Assembly: GCA_021496505.1 (NCBI GenBank)
Contig: CP053031.1
Span: 310,001-374,000 of the forward strand
Reading direction: 5' to 3'
DNA from: Thermoleophilia bacterium SCSIO 60948
Lineage (GTDB): Bacteria > Actinomycetota > Thermoleophilia > Solirubrobacterales > 70-9
DNA: 64,000 nt
The notes under the pieces were generated by a model that made no database searches, had not been told where the DNA came from, and saw nothing but the letters and a program-made list of their open reading frames with translations. Positions 16,083-24,005 of the stretch are shown piece by piece (within the stretch, counting starts at the first letter, position 1; every line of letters begins with the position of its first letter). The position numbers and the translations under genes were made by a program.

Positions 16083-16277
16083 CTAGGTGTCGGGCTCCGC
16101 GACGTCCAGTTGGCGCTGGGAAGGCGAGCGGTCGCTTGTCGCCGCGCCGAGGCTCTCGGCGCGAGTCACCCGTAGCACCCCGTCGTCGGTCGCCTCGTAG
16201 AGCAAGCGATCACCGACGTTCAGTCCCGCGGCGTCGAAGGCGTTGCGGGGGATCGTCGTGAATCGTCTCCGAGACAC
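16083..16277 (-). CDS. AbrB/SpoVT-like DNA-binding domain
   Basis: 64 residues if a GTG at 16277 is used; the same frame is open upstream through tRNA-Tyr into the nuclease frame. The domain pattern is T-V-S-R-R-R-F-T-T-I-P-R-N, D-A-A-G-L-N-V-G-D-R-L-L-Y and D-G-V-L-R-V-T-R. Such swapped-hairpin domains bind DNA as dimers and often act as transition-state regulators or antitoxins. There is no clear ribosome site at the GTG. A short Ala/Ser/Gln-rich tail follows. No toxin gene is visible nearby apart from the nuclease frame. Confidence 0.6.
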   Translation of the reverse strand: MSRRRFTTIPRNAFDAAGLNVGDRLLYEATDDGVLRVTRAESLGAATSDRSPSQRQLDVAEPDT

Positions 16278-16865
16278 GGTCGTGGTGCCACGAGCTATGA
16301 CCGGCCGATCCCCGCGATCACGGTACGGGGAGTCTGAGAGTGGGGGAGGTGGGATTCGAACCCACTCAGGCTGAGCCACTGGCTTTACAGGCCAGCTCAC
16401 CTCTCCAGCTGTGACGCTCCCCCGAGCGAGCGGCGATTCTAGGCATCGGGATCGCGGCTTCAGCGGCGAGCCCGACTCGACCTCGAAAGACGAGTATTTC
16501 CTGCCGCCGAGAGTCAGGCAGGAAGTCGCCTCGACTTCATGGGTCGGAATGGCCCACCTGCGTCCGTCGCCGACATGCACGAACAAGACGTCACAGCGTC
16601 CAGGGTCGAAGTACTTGACGCGCCCGTTCCAGCTCTGGTTGCCGCCGAGGGTCGCGATCTGAACCTGCCACCGACCGCCGGGCTGCTTGTAGGTGCCGGT
16701 CTTGACCTCGACCCGGAGCGTCCGGGTGTCGATCGTCGCGATGAAATCGACGTCCGGGCTGTGGCCGAGCGGGGTGTAGACGTGCGCGCCCTGTTCGGCG
16801 AACCACTGCATCGCCGACAGTTCGCCTATGTCGCCCTGCTCGCGTGGTTTGAGGTGCTTGGCCAT
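16083..16865 (-). CDS. PD-(D/E)XK nuclease frame reading through tRNA-Tyr into AbrB-like domain
   Basis: From the ATG at 16865 (GAGG just upstream) the first about 140 residues look like a PD-(D/E)XK endonuclease of the group-I-intron-associated type: G-D-I-G-E-L-S-A with E15, P-D-V-D-F with D40, and V-E53-V-K55 as the catalytic E-x-K, then W-x-V-Q-I and Y-F-D-P-G-R-C-D-V-L-F-V. The frame has no stop before tRNA-Tyr, which would encode about residues 148-175, and continues into the AbrB-like domain to 16083. A 260-residue fusion is possible on paper, but tRNA processing should cut the message, so two products or a nuclease without a normal stop is likelier. Confidence 0.65.
   Translation of the reverse strand: MAKHLKPREQGDIGELSAMQWFAEQGAHVYTPLGHSPDVDFIATIDTRTLRVEVKTGTYKQPGGRWQVQIATLGGNQSWNGRVKYFDPGRCDVLFVHVGDGRRWAIPTHEVEATSCLTLGGRKYSSFEVESGSPLKPRSRCLESPLARGSVTAGEVSWPVKPVAQPEWVRIPPPPLSDSPYRDRGDRPVIARGTTTVSRRRFTTIPRNAFDAAGLNVGDRLLYEATDDGVLRVTRAESLGAATSDRSPSQRQLDVAEPDT
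16341..16423 (-). tRNA. tRNA-Tyr (GTA)
   Basis: Minus-strand cloverleaf with acceptor GGGGGAG/CTCCCCC, anticodon stem CTGGC/GCCAG around loop CTGTAAA (anticodon GTA), a long class II variable arm (GTGGCTCAGCCTGAG) as expected for bacterial tRNA-Tyr, T arm GGGTTCGAATCCC and discriminator A. CCA is not encoded. It lies inside an uninterrupted protein frame on the same strand. Confidence 0.95.
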
Positions 16866-16972
16866 GACCTCGAAGCTAGGCCGCGGGCCGGCGTCAAACC
16901 GCTCGAATAAGCCAAAAACAGGCCGAAGGCACAGAATCGGCATGCATCCGTTTCGCAGCCGGCACGCGCGCG

Positions 16973-17419
16973 TCACGAATCGCTGACTCGCGCGCTCGCC
17001 ACGAGGTGGCTCATGACGATCTGCGAGCGCGTGCGCTCGACGCGACCGTCGCGCTGGAGGTCGATGATCAGCCGCTCGAGGTCGGCGTTGTCCGCGGTCC
17101 GCACCCTGGCGATCGCGTCGGCCTCGCCGGTCACCGACCACGCCTCCGCCACCTCGGGGTGCTCGCGAAGCGCCTCGGCGACCTCGCCGAGCGTCGTGCC
17201 GGCGCGGAAGAAGAGCTCGACGAGCGCCTCGGTCGAGGCACCCATCGCAGCGTGGTCGACGACGGCCGTGAAGCCCTCGAGCGCGCCCGTCGCCCGCAGC
17301 CGGTCGACCCGTCGCTTGACCGCGGGGGCACTCAGCCCGACCCGCTCGCCGACGTCACCGAACGTCCGCCGCCCGTCCTCGACCAACAGCGCAAGTATTC
17401 GACGGTCCACGGCATCCAC
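16973..17419 (-). CDS. Lrp/AsnC-family transcriptional regulator
   Basis: 148 residues. The N-terminal helix-turn-helix begins M-D-A-V-D-R-R-I-L-A-L-L-V-E-D-G-R and continues V-G-L-S-A-P-A-V-K-R-R-V-D-R-L; the C-terminal alpha-beta ligand-binding (RAM) domain includes V-A-E-A-W-S-V-T-G-E-A-D-A-I-A-R-V. Members sense amino acids and act locally or globally. It is divergent from the DUF6421-like gene, with 72 bp between that hold a near-palindromic TTATTGCGCAGAA (17428-17440), so local control of that gene is likely. Confidence 0.9.
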   Translation of the reverse strand: MDAVDRRILALLVEDGRRTFGDVGERVGLSAPAVKRRVDRLRATGALEGFTAVVDHAAMGASTEALVELFFRAGTTLGEVAEALREHPEVAEAWSVTGEADAIARVRTADNADLERLIIDLQRDGRVERTRSQIVMSHLVASARVSDS

Positions 17420-17427
17420 ACGCAGGA

Positions 17428-17485
17428 TTATTGCGCAGAAGAGTCACAGACCGGCATTGATTGGACACACGAGCCCGCCTACGAT
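17428..17485 (+). promoter_or_regulatory. Lrp-type operator candidate and promoter of the DUF6421-like gene
   Basis: TTATTGCGCAGAA (17428-17440) is an imperfect palindrome around TGCGCA. Downstream, TTGATT (17457-17462) and TACGAT (17480-17485) are separated by exactly 17 bp, a good sigma-70 spacing. The predicted start of transcription (about 17491-17492) coincides with the ATG at 17492, and no Shine-Dalgarno is present, which points to a leaderless message. Confidence 0.5.
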
Positions 17486-17491
17486 CGCTGG

Positions 17492-19612
17492 ATGAGTATC
17501 GCCGAGGCCGCTGCGCCGACTTTCCCCGCCCATCCGAAGCTCGCGACCGTCCTCTTCGACGAGTCGCACTCGGAGGCCTGGACGGTCCGCCGCGACGTCG
17601 CGGAGCGCATGCAGCCATCGCACCCCGGCGACTCCTCACTCTCGCTCGCGGCGAACGCGCTCGCCGACCGCGACTTCGAGGTCGCCGTCCACGCTGAGGG
17701 CGCGCTCGACGAGTCCGCGCTCGAGCGCGCGGCGGTCCTCGTCATCGCCCACCCCTCCGAGCCGCAGTGGGAGGCGACGACCGGTGTCGGCTCGCCCGTC
17801 TTCAACCCCGAGGAGCTCGACGCGATCGAGTCGTTCGTCCGCGCCGGTGGCGGCCTCGTCGTCCTCGGGGAGACCGAGCAGGCGAAGTACGGCTCGAACC
17901 TCAACGACCTCCTCGGCCGCTTCGGCATCACCCTCGCCAACGCCACCGTCCAGGACTACGAACACCACCATCACGCCCCCTCGTGGGTCCTCGCCGACCT
18001 CCCCGCCGCGGCGCCCTCGGCGGGCTCGGACCTGCTCGCCCGCGTCGACGGCGCATGCTTCTATCGCGCCGGCGCTCTCGAGCTCCGAAACGGCGCCACC
18101 GCGATCGCCCGCGCCCATCGCACCGCCTCGCACCCCGGCGCGCCGCTGCTCGCCGTCGCCGAGCACGGTGCCGGCCGGGTGGTCGCTTGTGCGGACTCCG
18201 ACCTCTTCGGCGACGACTGCATCGACGAGCTCGGGCACCGCGAGCTGTGGCAGAACATCGTCTACTGGGCGGCTCGCCCGTCCTTCGCGAGGGCCGACGA
18301 GCCGACGCGGAGCCCGGCTGCCGCCGACCCGCAGTGGCACGCTCTCAAGGCCGCCGTATCCGAGCTCCGCGAGCTGCAGAACCCCGACGGCTCGGTCGAC
18401 ACCGACGCCCACGAACCCGCGCGCCTGCGCGAGCTCGTCGACCGGATCGCGATGAGCGCCGCCGCGCTCGAGCCGCACTTCGCGCACCAGCACGACTACA
18501 TCGAGGCGCTCGCCGCCGACCTCGAGACCTGGGTCGATGGCGGGTTCGCCAAGCCCGACTTCAGCCGATCGATCGAGGCCTTCCGCCCCGAGCAGCGCCG
18601 CGAGGACGGCATCGAGCACCTCGTCGTGTTTCCCATGTACAAGCAGAACGCCTCGCCCGACACCTGCTTCGAGGCGCTGATCGTCCGCGTGCCGTGGCCC
18701 GAGTGGATCGAGCGGATCGAGGCCGAGCGCTACGACAACGCGAAGTTCCTCCCGGTCACGTTCGTCGACCGCACGGCCGGCTACGACTCGGAGTGCGCGG
18801 TCCTGTTCCCTGAGACCTTCGCCGCCGCCGGTCGTCCCGAGGCGCACTTCGGCGCGATCTTCTGCGACCGCGAGGCCGAGCGCTTCCGCCGCGTCTGCGG
18901 TCGCGCCGCCGAGCTGCTCGAGCTGAACCTCCCGCCCGATGCCGCGGCGCTGCTCGCCTCGCCCGAGCTCTCGCGCGACGCCTACATCCTCTGGGATCTC
19001 GTCCACGACCGCACGCACATGCGCGGCGACCTGCCGTTCGACCCGTTCATGATCCGCCAGCGCAGCCCGTATTGGATGTACGCGCTCGAGGAGCTCCGCT
19101 GCGATCTGACCGCGTTCTCCGAGGCCGCGCGGATGGAGCGCGAGGGCTTCCGCTTCGCCCGCTACGCGCAGTACGCGATCGTCTTCGACCGCCTGTTCCG
19201 GTTCCCGGTCACCGGCGAGCGCAAGCGCAACTACGACGGGCTCGGCGGCCAGCTGCTGTTCGCCTACCTGCACCGCGAGGGCTACCTGCACTGGACCGAC
19301 AACCGGCTGACGATCGACTGGAACCGCCTCGTCGAGGGCGTCGAGGGACTGCGCGCGGAGGTCCAGGACCTCTACCACTCGGGCATCGACCGCTCGAAGC
19401 TCGGGCAGTGGATCGCCGCGCACGACCTCGTCTCGCGCTACGTCCCCGCGGCCGAGGACTCGGTCTGGGACTCGGGCCACCGCGACCTGCCGAAGGTCGA
19501 GGAGCCCAAGCAGCTCGTCGACCTCGTCCTCCCCGACGAGTTCCCGCTGTCGCTCTTCTACGCCGGTCTCAAGCCGAAGCTCGCCGACGCGCTCGCGACG
19601 CCGGCGAGCTGA
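17492..19612 (+). CDS. DUF6421-family protein with N-terminal GATase1/DUF4350-like domain
   Basis: 706 residues from the ATG at 17492; the open frame extends further left but overlaps the Lrp gene. The N-terminal about 265 residues have a class I amidotransferase-like layout (A-T-V-L-F-D-E-S-H near residue 15, F-V-R-A-G-G-G-L-V-V-L-G-E and a late A-G-R-V-V-A-C-A-D-S-D-L-F), without a clear Cys-His-Glu triad. The rest matches DUF6421: V-V-F-P-M-Y, F-V-D-R-T-A-G-Y-D-S-E, then H505-D-R-T-H509-M-R-G-D-L-P-F-D and E-E-L-R-C-D-L, a possible metal site. The chemistry is unknown. Probably controlled by the divergent Lrp regulator. Confidence 0.75.
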   Translation: MSIAEAAAPTFPAHPKLATVLFDESHSEAWTVRRDVAERMQPSHPGDSSLSLAANALADRDFEVAVHAEGALDESALERAAVLVIAHPSEPQWEATTGVGSPVFNPEELDAIESFVRAGGGLVVLGETEQAKYGSNLNDLLGRFGITLANATVQDYEHHHHAPSWVLADLPAAAPSAGSDLLARVDGACFYRAGALELRNGATAIARAHRTASHPGAPLLAVAEHGAGRVVACADSDLFGDDCIDELGHRELWQNIVYWAARPSFARADEPTRSPAAADPQWHALKAAVSELRELQNPDGSVDTDAHEPARLRELVDRIAMSAAALEPHFAHQHDYIEALAADLETWVDGGFAKPDFSRSIEAFRPEQRREDGIEHLVVFPMYKQNASPDTCFEALIVRVPWPEWIERIEAERYDNAKFLPVTFVDRTAGYDSECAVLFPETFAAAGRPEAHFGAIFCDREAERFRRVCGRAAELLELNLPPDAAALLASPELSRDAYILWDLVHDRTHMRGDLPFDPFMIRQRSPYWMYALEELRCDLTAFSEAARMEREGFRFARYAQYAIVFDRLFRFPVTGERKRNYDGLGGQLLFAYLHREGYLHWTDNRLTIDWNRLVEGVEGLRAEVQDLYHSGIDRSKLGQWIAAHDLVSRYVPAAEDSVWDSGHRDLPKVEEPKQLVDLVLPDEFPLSLFYAGLKPKLADALATPAS

Positions 19613-19655
19613 CCGCGGTCACGGGCCGGCCGCGCGCGGCGTCCCGGCGGCGCGC

Positions 19656-20207
19656 TCAGGCGCCGACGATCAGTTCGGTCACGAGCCCTAGGACCTCGGC
19701 GCGGCTTCGCTCGCCGTGCCCGGCGGTGATGAAGTGCTCGCCGATCACGGCGGCGAAGGCGAGCGTGCTGCGCGCCTCGACCTCGTCGGGGTCCGCGTAA
19801 AGGGTCGCGAACTGCGAGCGCAGGTAGCCGAGGCGCTGCTCGTCGACGCCATGTAGGCGCCCCGCGACACCTGGGTCCGTCCGCGCCCAGGCCCGGACGG
19901 CGAGGTCGATCGGCAGCAGCTCGTCCGAGAAGGTCAGCGCGCCGGCGCGGCGGATCCGCTCGCCCGCCTCGCCGCCCTCGGACTCGACCAGGGCCACGAC
20001 GTCATCGACGCTGCGTCGCTCCCACTCGTCGAGAAGCGTCGCGAGAAACGCGTCGCGGCTACCGAAGCGTCCATAGAACCCGCCCTTCGTGACACCGAGT
20101 CGCGTTGCGAGCGGCTCGACCCGAACGGCGTCGGGCCCGCCGGCGACCAGCCCTTCGAAGCCGGCCTCGACCCAGCGCTCATGCGAGGTCACGGTCGCCG
20201 CCGGCAT
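19656..20207 (-). CDS. TetR-family transcriptional regulator
   Basis: 183 residues from the ATG at 20207. The N-terminal helix-turn-helix is typical: L-A-T-R-L-G-V-T-K-G-G-F-Y-G-R-F-G-S-R-D-A-F, followed by a helical ligand-binding domain of C-terminal TetR_C type. A perfect 14-bp palindrome lies 7 bp upstream of its start in the gap to the divergent DUF2867-like gene, so autoregulation and control of that gene are likely. Ligand unknown. Confidence 0.88.
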   Translation of the reverse strand: MPAATVTSHERWVEAGFEGLVAGGPDAVRVEPLATRLGVTKGGFYGRFGSRDAFLATLLDEWERRSVDDVVALVESEGGEAGERIRRAGALTFSDELLPIDLAVRAWARTDPGVAGRLHGVDEQRLGYLRSQFATLYADPDEVEARSTLAFAAVIGEHFITAGHGERSRAEVLGLVTELIVGA

Positions 20208-20213
20208 CGATGT

Positions 20214-20227
20214 ATACGCTAGCGTAT
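20214..20227. promoter_or_regulatory. Perfect palindromic TetR operator
   Basis: ATACGCT/AGCGTAT, a perfect 14-bp palindrome, AT-richer than surroundings, sits between divergent TetR and DUF2867-like genes. Palindromes in this place are the usual TetR self-operator. Confidence 0.65.
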
Positions 20228-20300
20228 GCTTCGGCGAACCGGGCGAAAGAGCCGACTCGGACGAGCGACGGCGTCGGCCCGACCGGCGCGGAGGTGCCAG

Positions 20301-20801
20301 ATGCGAACCACCGCAGGACCGAGCCGACGTGAGGCGCGCCCGTCTGCGACCGCCCCCTCGGGCTCGTCGCGCTCGGCCCACGCCGACCCGATCGCCGACT
20401 TCGGGCCCGACTACCTCGACCGGTTCTCGGTCGGCGCCGACCCACGCGACCTTCCAGCGCGTGACTGGGCGCGCCGCTCGCTCGCCGGCGCCGAGGCCGC
20501 GAATGCCGCGTTCGGCCGCCTCGTCTGGGGCGGGCTGCTCGGCTTCGATCTCGACCGCGGCGCCCCCGGGACGATGTTCGGCTGGCGGGTCACCGGCGAC
20601 TCCCCCGACGAGCTCGTCATCGACACCGACGGCTCACGGATGGCCGGCCGGATGGTCTTCGCGCACTTCGAGGGCGAGCTCGTCTGGACGACGATGCTGC
20701 GCTTCCATGGCTCGGCGGGGCGTCGCATCTGGGGCGTCGCGGGCAACGCCCATCGCTTCATCGCACCGCGCGCGCTCGAGTCGGCGAAGCCGTCGCGCTA
20801 G
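20301..20801 (+). CDS. DUF2867-like protein
   Basis: 166 residues from the ATG at 20301, chosen for GGAGGT six bases upstream; a start at 20226 lies inside the operator. A Ser/Arg-rich leader precedes A-D-P-I-A-D-F-G-P-D-Y-L-D-R-F, then W-A-R-R-S-L-A-G, G-L-L-G-F-D-L-D, W-R-V-T-G-D-S-P-D-E and a final V-A-G-N-A-H-R-F-I-A-P-R, which resembles DUF2867 or polyketide-cyclase-like helix-grip proteins. No catalytic residue is identifiable. It is likely repressed by the divergent TetR, and its stop overlaps the acetyltransferase gene by 4 bp. Confidence 0.7.
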   Translation: MRTTAGPSRREARPSATAPSGSSRSAHADPIADFGPDYLDRFSVGADPRDLPARDWARRSLAGAEAANAAFGRLVWGGLLGFDLDRGAPGTMFGWRVTGDSPDELVIDTDGSRMAGRMVFAHFEGELVWTTMLRFHGSAGRRIWGVAGNAHRFIAPRALESAKPSR

Positions 20802-21421
20802 CGCGGCTCGCGCCACATGCGCCAGAGCGTCGGTCCGTCGTCGGGCAGTGCGAACTCCTCGAAGACCTCGAAGCCGTGGCGCACGTAGAGGTCGCGACTC
20901 CGCGCGGAGCTCGCCGTGAGGTGCGCCGGCGCCTCCGCGGCGTCGACCTCGGAGAGCTTCGCCTCGAGCAGTGCCGAGCCGATCCCGCGGCTGTGGGCCG
21001 CCGGGTCGACGCCGATCACGTCGAGGTACCAGTAGGGCTGGTCCGGCAGGCCGGCGAGCAGCTTCGCCTCGGTGCGGACCGATCGCAGCGGTCGGCGCCC
21101 GAACACCCGCAGTGCCATCGGCAGCTGGCGCAGGCCCGTCCAGCCGCCGATCGGATAGCCGCCCGGCGGCGCCCAGAGCGCGGCGCCGCGCCCGGCGGCG
21201 CTGAACACCTCGCCGATCTCGAAGTAGTCGCGAACGACGCGTCTGAACAGCACCGGCAGCAGTCGCGGCCGGTGCTCCTCGGGAACGAGATGGAGCATCA
21301 CCGCGTCCGTGGAGAACGCCGCCGCGAGCGTCGTCACGAGCCGCGGCAGCTCGGCGTGGTCGGTCACGCGGCCGACCGTCGCCGATTCACCCGCGGTCCC
21401 CGCTCCGGCGGTCGCGCCCAT
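20798..21421 (-). CDS. GNAT-family N-acetyltransferase
   Basis: 207 residues from the ATG at 21421. The C-terminal half has the acetyl-CoA-binding motif A: Y-L-D-V-I-G-V-D-P-A-A-H-S-R-G-I-G-S-A-L-L (R-G-x-G-x-A pyrophosphate loop), followed by A-H-L-T-A-S and R-D-L-Y-V-R-H-G-F-E-V, the usual motif B. The N-terminal half is variable. Substrate unknown. It lies 22 bp after purE on the same strand, possibly read through from it. Confidence 0.88.
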   Translation of the reverse strand: MGATAGAGTAGESATVGRVTDHAELPRLVTTLAAAFSTDAVMLHLVPEEHRPRLLPVLFRRVVRDYFEIGEVFSAAGRGAALWAPPGGYPIGGWTGLRQLPMALRVFGRRPLRSVRTEAKLLAGLPDQPYWYLDVIGVDPAAHSRGIGSALLEAKLSEVDAAEAPAHLTASSARSRDLYVRHGFEVFEEFALPDDGPTLWRMWREPR

Positions 21422-21443
21422 CGCTCCCGGCTCCGGCCGCGAC

Positions 21444-21956
21444 TCAGGTCTCGCGGTCGGCGAGCTCCGCCGCGACCGAGCGGTCTCCGTCGAACGCGAT
21501 CCGGCGGAGCTGCTCGCGGTAGGCGATGAGGCGCTCAGCCAGTCCGGCGTCCGAGACCGAGAGGATGCGGGCGGCGAGCAGGCCGGCGTTCTTGCTCGCG
21601 CCGATCGCAACGGTGGCGACCGGGATCCCGGCCGGCATCTGGACGATCGAGAGCAGCGAGTCGAGTCCGTCGAGGTTTCGAAGCGGCACGGGCACGCCGA
21701 TCACGGGCAGGTGAGTCGTCGCCGCCAGCATGCCCGGCAGATGGGCGGCACCACCGGCACCCGCGATCAGGACCTGGAGACCGCGGTCGGCGGCGCTCTC
21801 GCCGAACTCGATCATCTCGCCCGGGGTCCGGTGGGCGGACACGACCCGAACCTCGGAGGACACCCCGAACTCGTCCAGGACGTCGACGGCACCGCGCATC
21901 GTCGGCAGGTCGGAGCTCGAGCCCATGACCACGCCCACGCTCACCCGTTCGCTCAC
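21444..21956 (-). CDS. purE: N5-carboxyaminoimidazole ribonucleotide mutase
   Basis: 170 residues from a GTG at 21956 that overlaps the purK stop (GTGA). PurE hallmarks are [10 protein letters not shown] near the start, V-V-S-A-H-R-T-P with the catalytic His, [13 protein letters not shown] and P-V-I-G-V-P-V. It converts N5-CAIR to CAIR in purine synthesis. Size and the coupled PurK indicate the class I enzyme. Confidence 0.96.
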   Translation of the reverse strand: MSERVSVGVVMGSSSDLPTMRGAVDVLDEFGVSSEVRVVSAHRTPGEMIEFGESAADRGLQVLIAGAGGAAHLPGMLAATTHLPVIGVPVPLRNLDGLDSLLSIVQMPAGIPVATVAIGASKNAGLLAARILSVSDAGLAERLIAYREQLRRIAFDGDRSVAAELADRET

Positions 21957-23131
21957 GCTTCCCCTCCCGTCTCGAGGATCGCGGCGCAACGCCGCGCGTT
22001 GTCTTCGGCCGCGTCCAGCGTCGGGCCGAGTGCGGTCACGTGCCCGATCTTGCGGCCGGCGCGCACCTCCTTACCGTAGAGGTGCGGGTGGGCGTCGGGG
22101 ACCGCCAGCACTCGCGGGAGTCCACGCGCCAGATCCGTCTCGGGCGCCCCGAGGACGTTCGCCATCACCGCGGCGGGAGCCCGGAGCGTCGTCTCGCCGA
22201 GCGGCCAGCCGAGGACCGCTCGCAGATGGTTCTCGAACTGCGACGTCGCGCAGCCCTCGATCGTGAGGTGTCCCGAGTTGTGCGGTCGCAGCGCGAGCTC
22301 GTTGATCAGCAGCTCGCCGGTCTCCTCGACGAAAAGCTCGACCGCCATCACCCCGACCAGGCCGATGCGCTCGGCGATCGCCTCACCCAGCTCGCGGCAC
22401 TGACCGGCCAGCGCGTCGGGGACCGGCGCCGGGGCGAGCGCGCGCACGCAGATCCCGTCGCGCTGGACCGTCTCGATCAACGGGTAGGCGACGAGGTCGC
22501 CGTCGACCCCTCGCACGATCATCTGTGAGAGCTCTTGCCTGAGCGGGATCCGGCGCTCGGCGATCCACTCGCCCCGCGACGGGAAGACCTGGTCGAGCTC
22601 GGCCTCATCGGCCATCAGGACGCCCTTGCCGTCGTAGCCCCCGCGGGTGGCCTTGAGGACCAGCGGCCAGCCCCACCGCTCGCCGAACACCCTGGCCTCG
22701 TCGGGGCCGGAGACCGGCGCGAAGTCCGGCACCGCGAACCCGGCGCGCTCGAACTCGGTGCGGGCGTGGAGCTTGTCTTGCGCGAACTGCTTGGCCTCGG
22801 CGCCGGGCCGGACCGCGAAGCCTTCACGCTCGAGCTCGACGAGGTGGTCGTGCGGCACGTGCTCGTGGTCGAAGGTGATCACGTCGCACTCGGCCGCCAG
22901 CGCTCGGAGCGCCTCGAGATCGTCGGGTGAGCCGATCCGGGTCGCCGGCGCGACCGCCGCCGCCGACTCGTCGGGCGCGGTCGCAAGCGGCACCAGCTCG
23001 ACGCCGAGCGCGATCGCCGCCTGCTGGGTCATCCTCGCGAGCTGCCCCCCGCCGACCATGCCGACCCGCGCGGTCACGCCGGGGGCGGAGCGCGCGCGCC
23101 GAGCTGTGGTTTCGATCGGATCGGATGCCAT
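21953..23131 (-). CDS. purK: 5-(carboxyamino)imidazole ribonucleotide synthase
   Basis: 392 residues from the ATG at 23131; further upstream frame is not conserved. ATP-grasp enzyme with [12 protein letters not shown] at the N terminus, T-F-D-H-E-H-V, Q-D-K-L, the Gly-rich loop T-R-G-G-Y-D-G-K-G and the late [20 protein letters not shown] metal site. It makes N5-CAIR from AIR, bicarbonate and ATP, and is coupled to purE (4-bp overlap). Confidence 0.96.
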   Translation of the reverse strand: MASDPIETTARRARSAPGVTARVGMVGGGQLARMTQQAAIALGVELVPLATAPDESAAAVAPATRIGSPDDLEALRALAAECDVITFDHEHVPHDHLVELEREGFAVRPGAEAKQFAQDKLHARTEFERAGFAVPDFAPVSGPDEARVFGERWGWPLVLKATRGGYDGKGVLMADEAELDQVFPSRGEWIAERRIPLRQELSQMIVRGVDGDLVAYPLIETVQRDGICVRALAPAPVPDALAGQCRELGEAIAERIGLVGVMAVELFVEETGELLINELALRPHNSGHLTIEGCATSQFENHLRAVLGWPLGETTLRAPAAVMANVLGAPETDLARGLPRVLAVPDAHPHLYGKEVRAGRKIGHVTALGPTLDAAEDNARRCAAILETGGEA

Positions 23132-23258
23132 CGGGGGTGCGCGGGAAGCCCGAGCGGCTCCTAAATCTACGGCTCCCCGCCGCCCCGGCCGGGCCTGCGG
23201 CGCCGCATCGGCCCGGTGCGCCAACGCGGCCCGGCGGGCCCGGCTAGCCTCTGGCGCA

Positions 23259-23975
23259 GTGGACGCGCTGGCGGGCAGGACGATCGTGATCACCGGTGTC
23301 GGCGGCGGCCTCGGCCCCGCGGTCGCCGAGCGCTTCGCCGCCGAGGGCGCCAACCTCGCGGTCTGCGATCGCACGGCCGAGCTCGCGCTCGCGGCCGTCG
23401 ACGGACTCGGCCTGCCGGAGGAGCGGCTCATGGCGAGCGAGGTCGACCTGCTCGACGCCGACGCGACCCGCGCCTGGGCCGGCGAGATCGAGGCGCGCTT
23501 CGGGCGCGCCGACGCGCTGCTCCACCTCGTCGGCGGCTGGCGCGGCGGCGACCCGCTGCCGACCGCGCCGATGGAGGACTACGAGTGGCTCCACGACCTG
23601 CTCGTCCGCACGACCCAGCACGTCACGCGCGCCTTCCACGACCAGCTCGCCGCCAGCGATCACGGCCGCTTCGCGATCGTCTCCTCCTCCCAGGCGGCCA
23701 AGCCGGCCGGGACGAACGCCGCCTACGGCGCGACGAAGGCCGCCGCGGAGGCATGGACCCTCGCGCTCGCCGACTCCTTCCGCGAGGCCGACTCGGCCGC
23801 GACCGCGAACATCCTCGTCGTCAACGCGATCGTCACGCCGAAGATGCGCGAGGAGTCGCCCGACAAACCGTTCAAGACCTTCACCTCGACCGAGGACATC
23901 GCCGACGGGCTCGCCTACCTGTGCTCGGACGCGGCGGCGAAGATGAACGGCCAGCGACTCTCGCTCCACCGCTGA
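23259..23975 (+). CDS. Short-chain dehydrogenase/reductase
   Basis: 238 residues from the GTG at 23259; the open frame runs left into purK but lacks any domain. The Rossmann motif T-G-V-G-G-G-L-G (TGxxxGxG), then V-D-L-L-D, H-L-V-G-G-W, S-S-S-Q-A-A and the catalytic Y-G-A-T-K are all present, so it is an active classical SDR using NAD(P)H. Substrate unknown. Divergent from purK and convergent with the phosphatase-family gene. Confidence 0.88.
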   Translation: MDALAGRTIVITGVGGGLGPAVAERFAAEGANLAVCDRTAELALAAVDGLGLPEERLMASEVDLLDADATRAWAGEIEARFGRADALLHLVGGWRGGDPLPTAPMEDYEWLHDLLVRTTQHVTRAFHDQLAASDHGRFAIVSSSQAAKPAGTNAAYGATKAAAEAWTLALADSFREADSAATANILVVNAIVTPKMREESPDKPFKTFTSTEDIADGLAYLCSDAAAKMNGQRLSLHR

Positions 23976-24005
23976 CCCGAGCCGGCCGCGCCCCGCAGCG
24001 GGCCC

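Noticed and set aside
17636-19480. 614-codon open frame on the minus strand
   Set aside because: Antisense to the DUF6421-like gene, whose motifs are clear; composition is that of a reversed-codon shadow.
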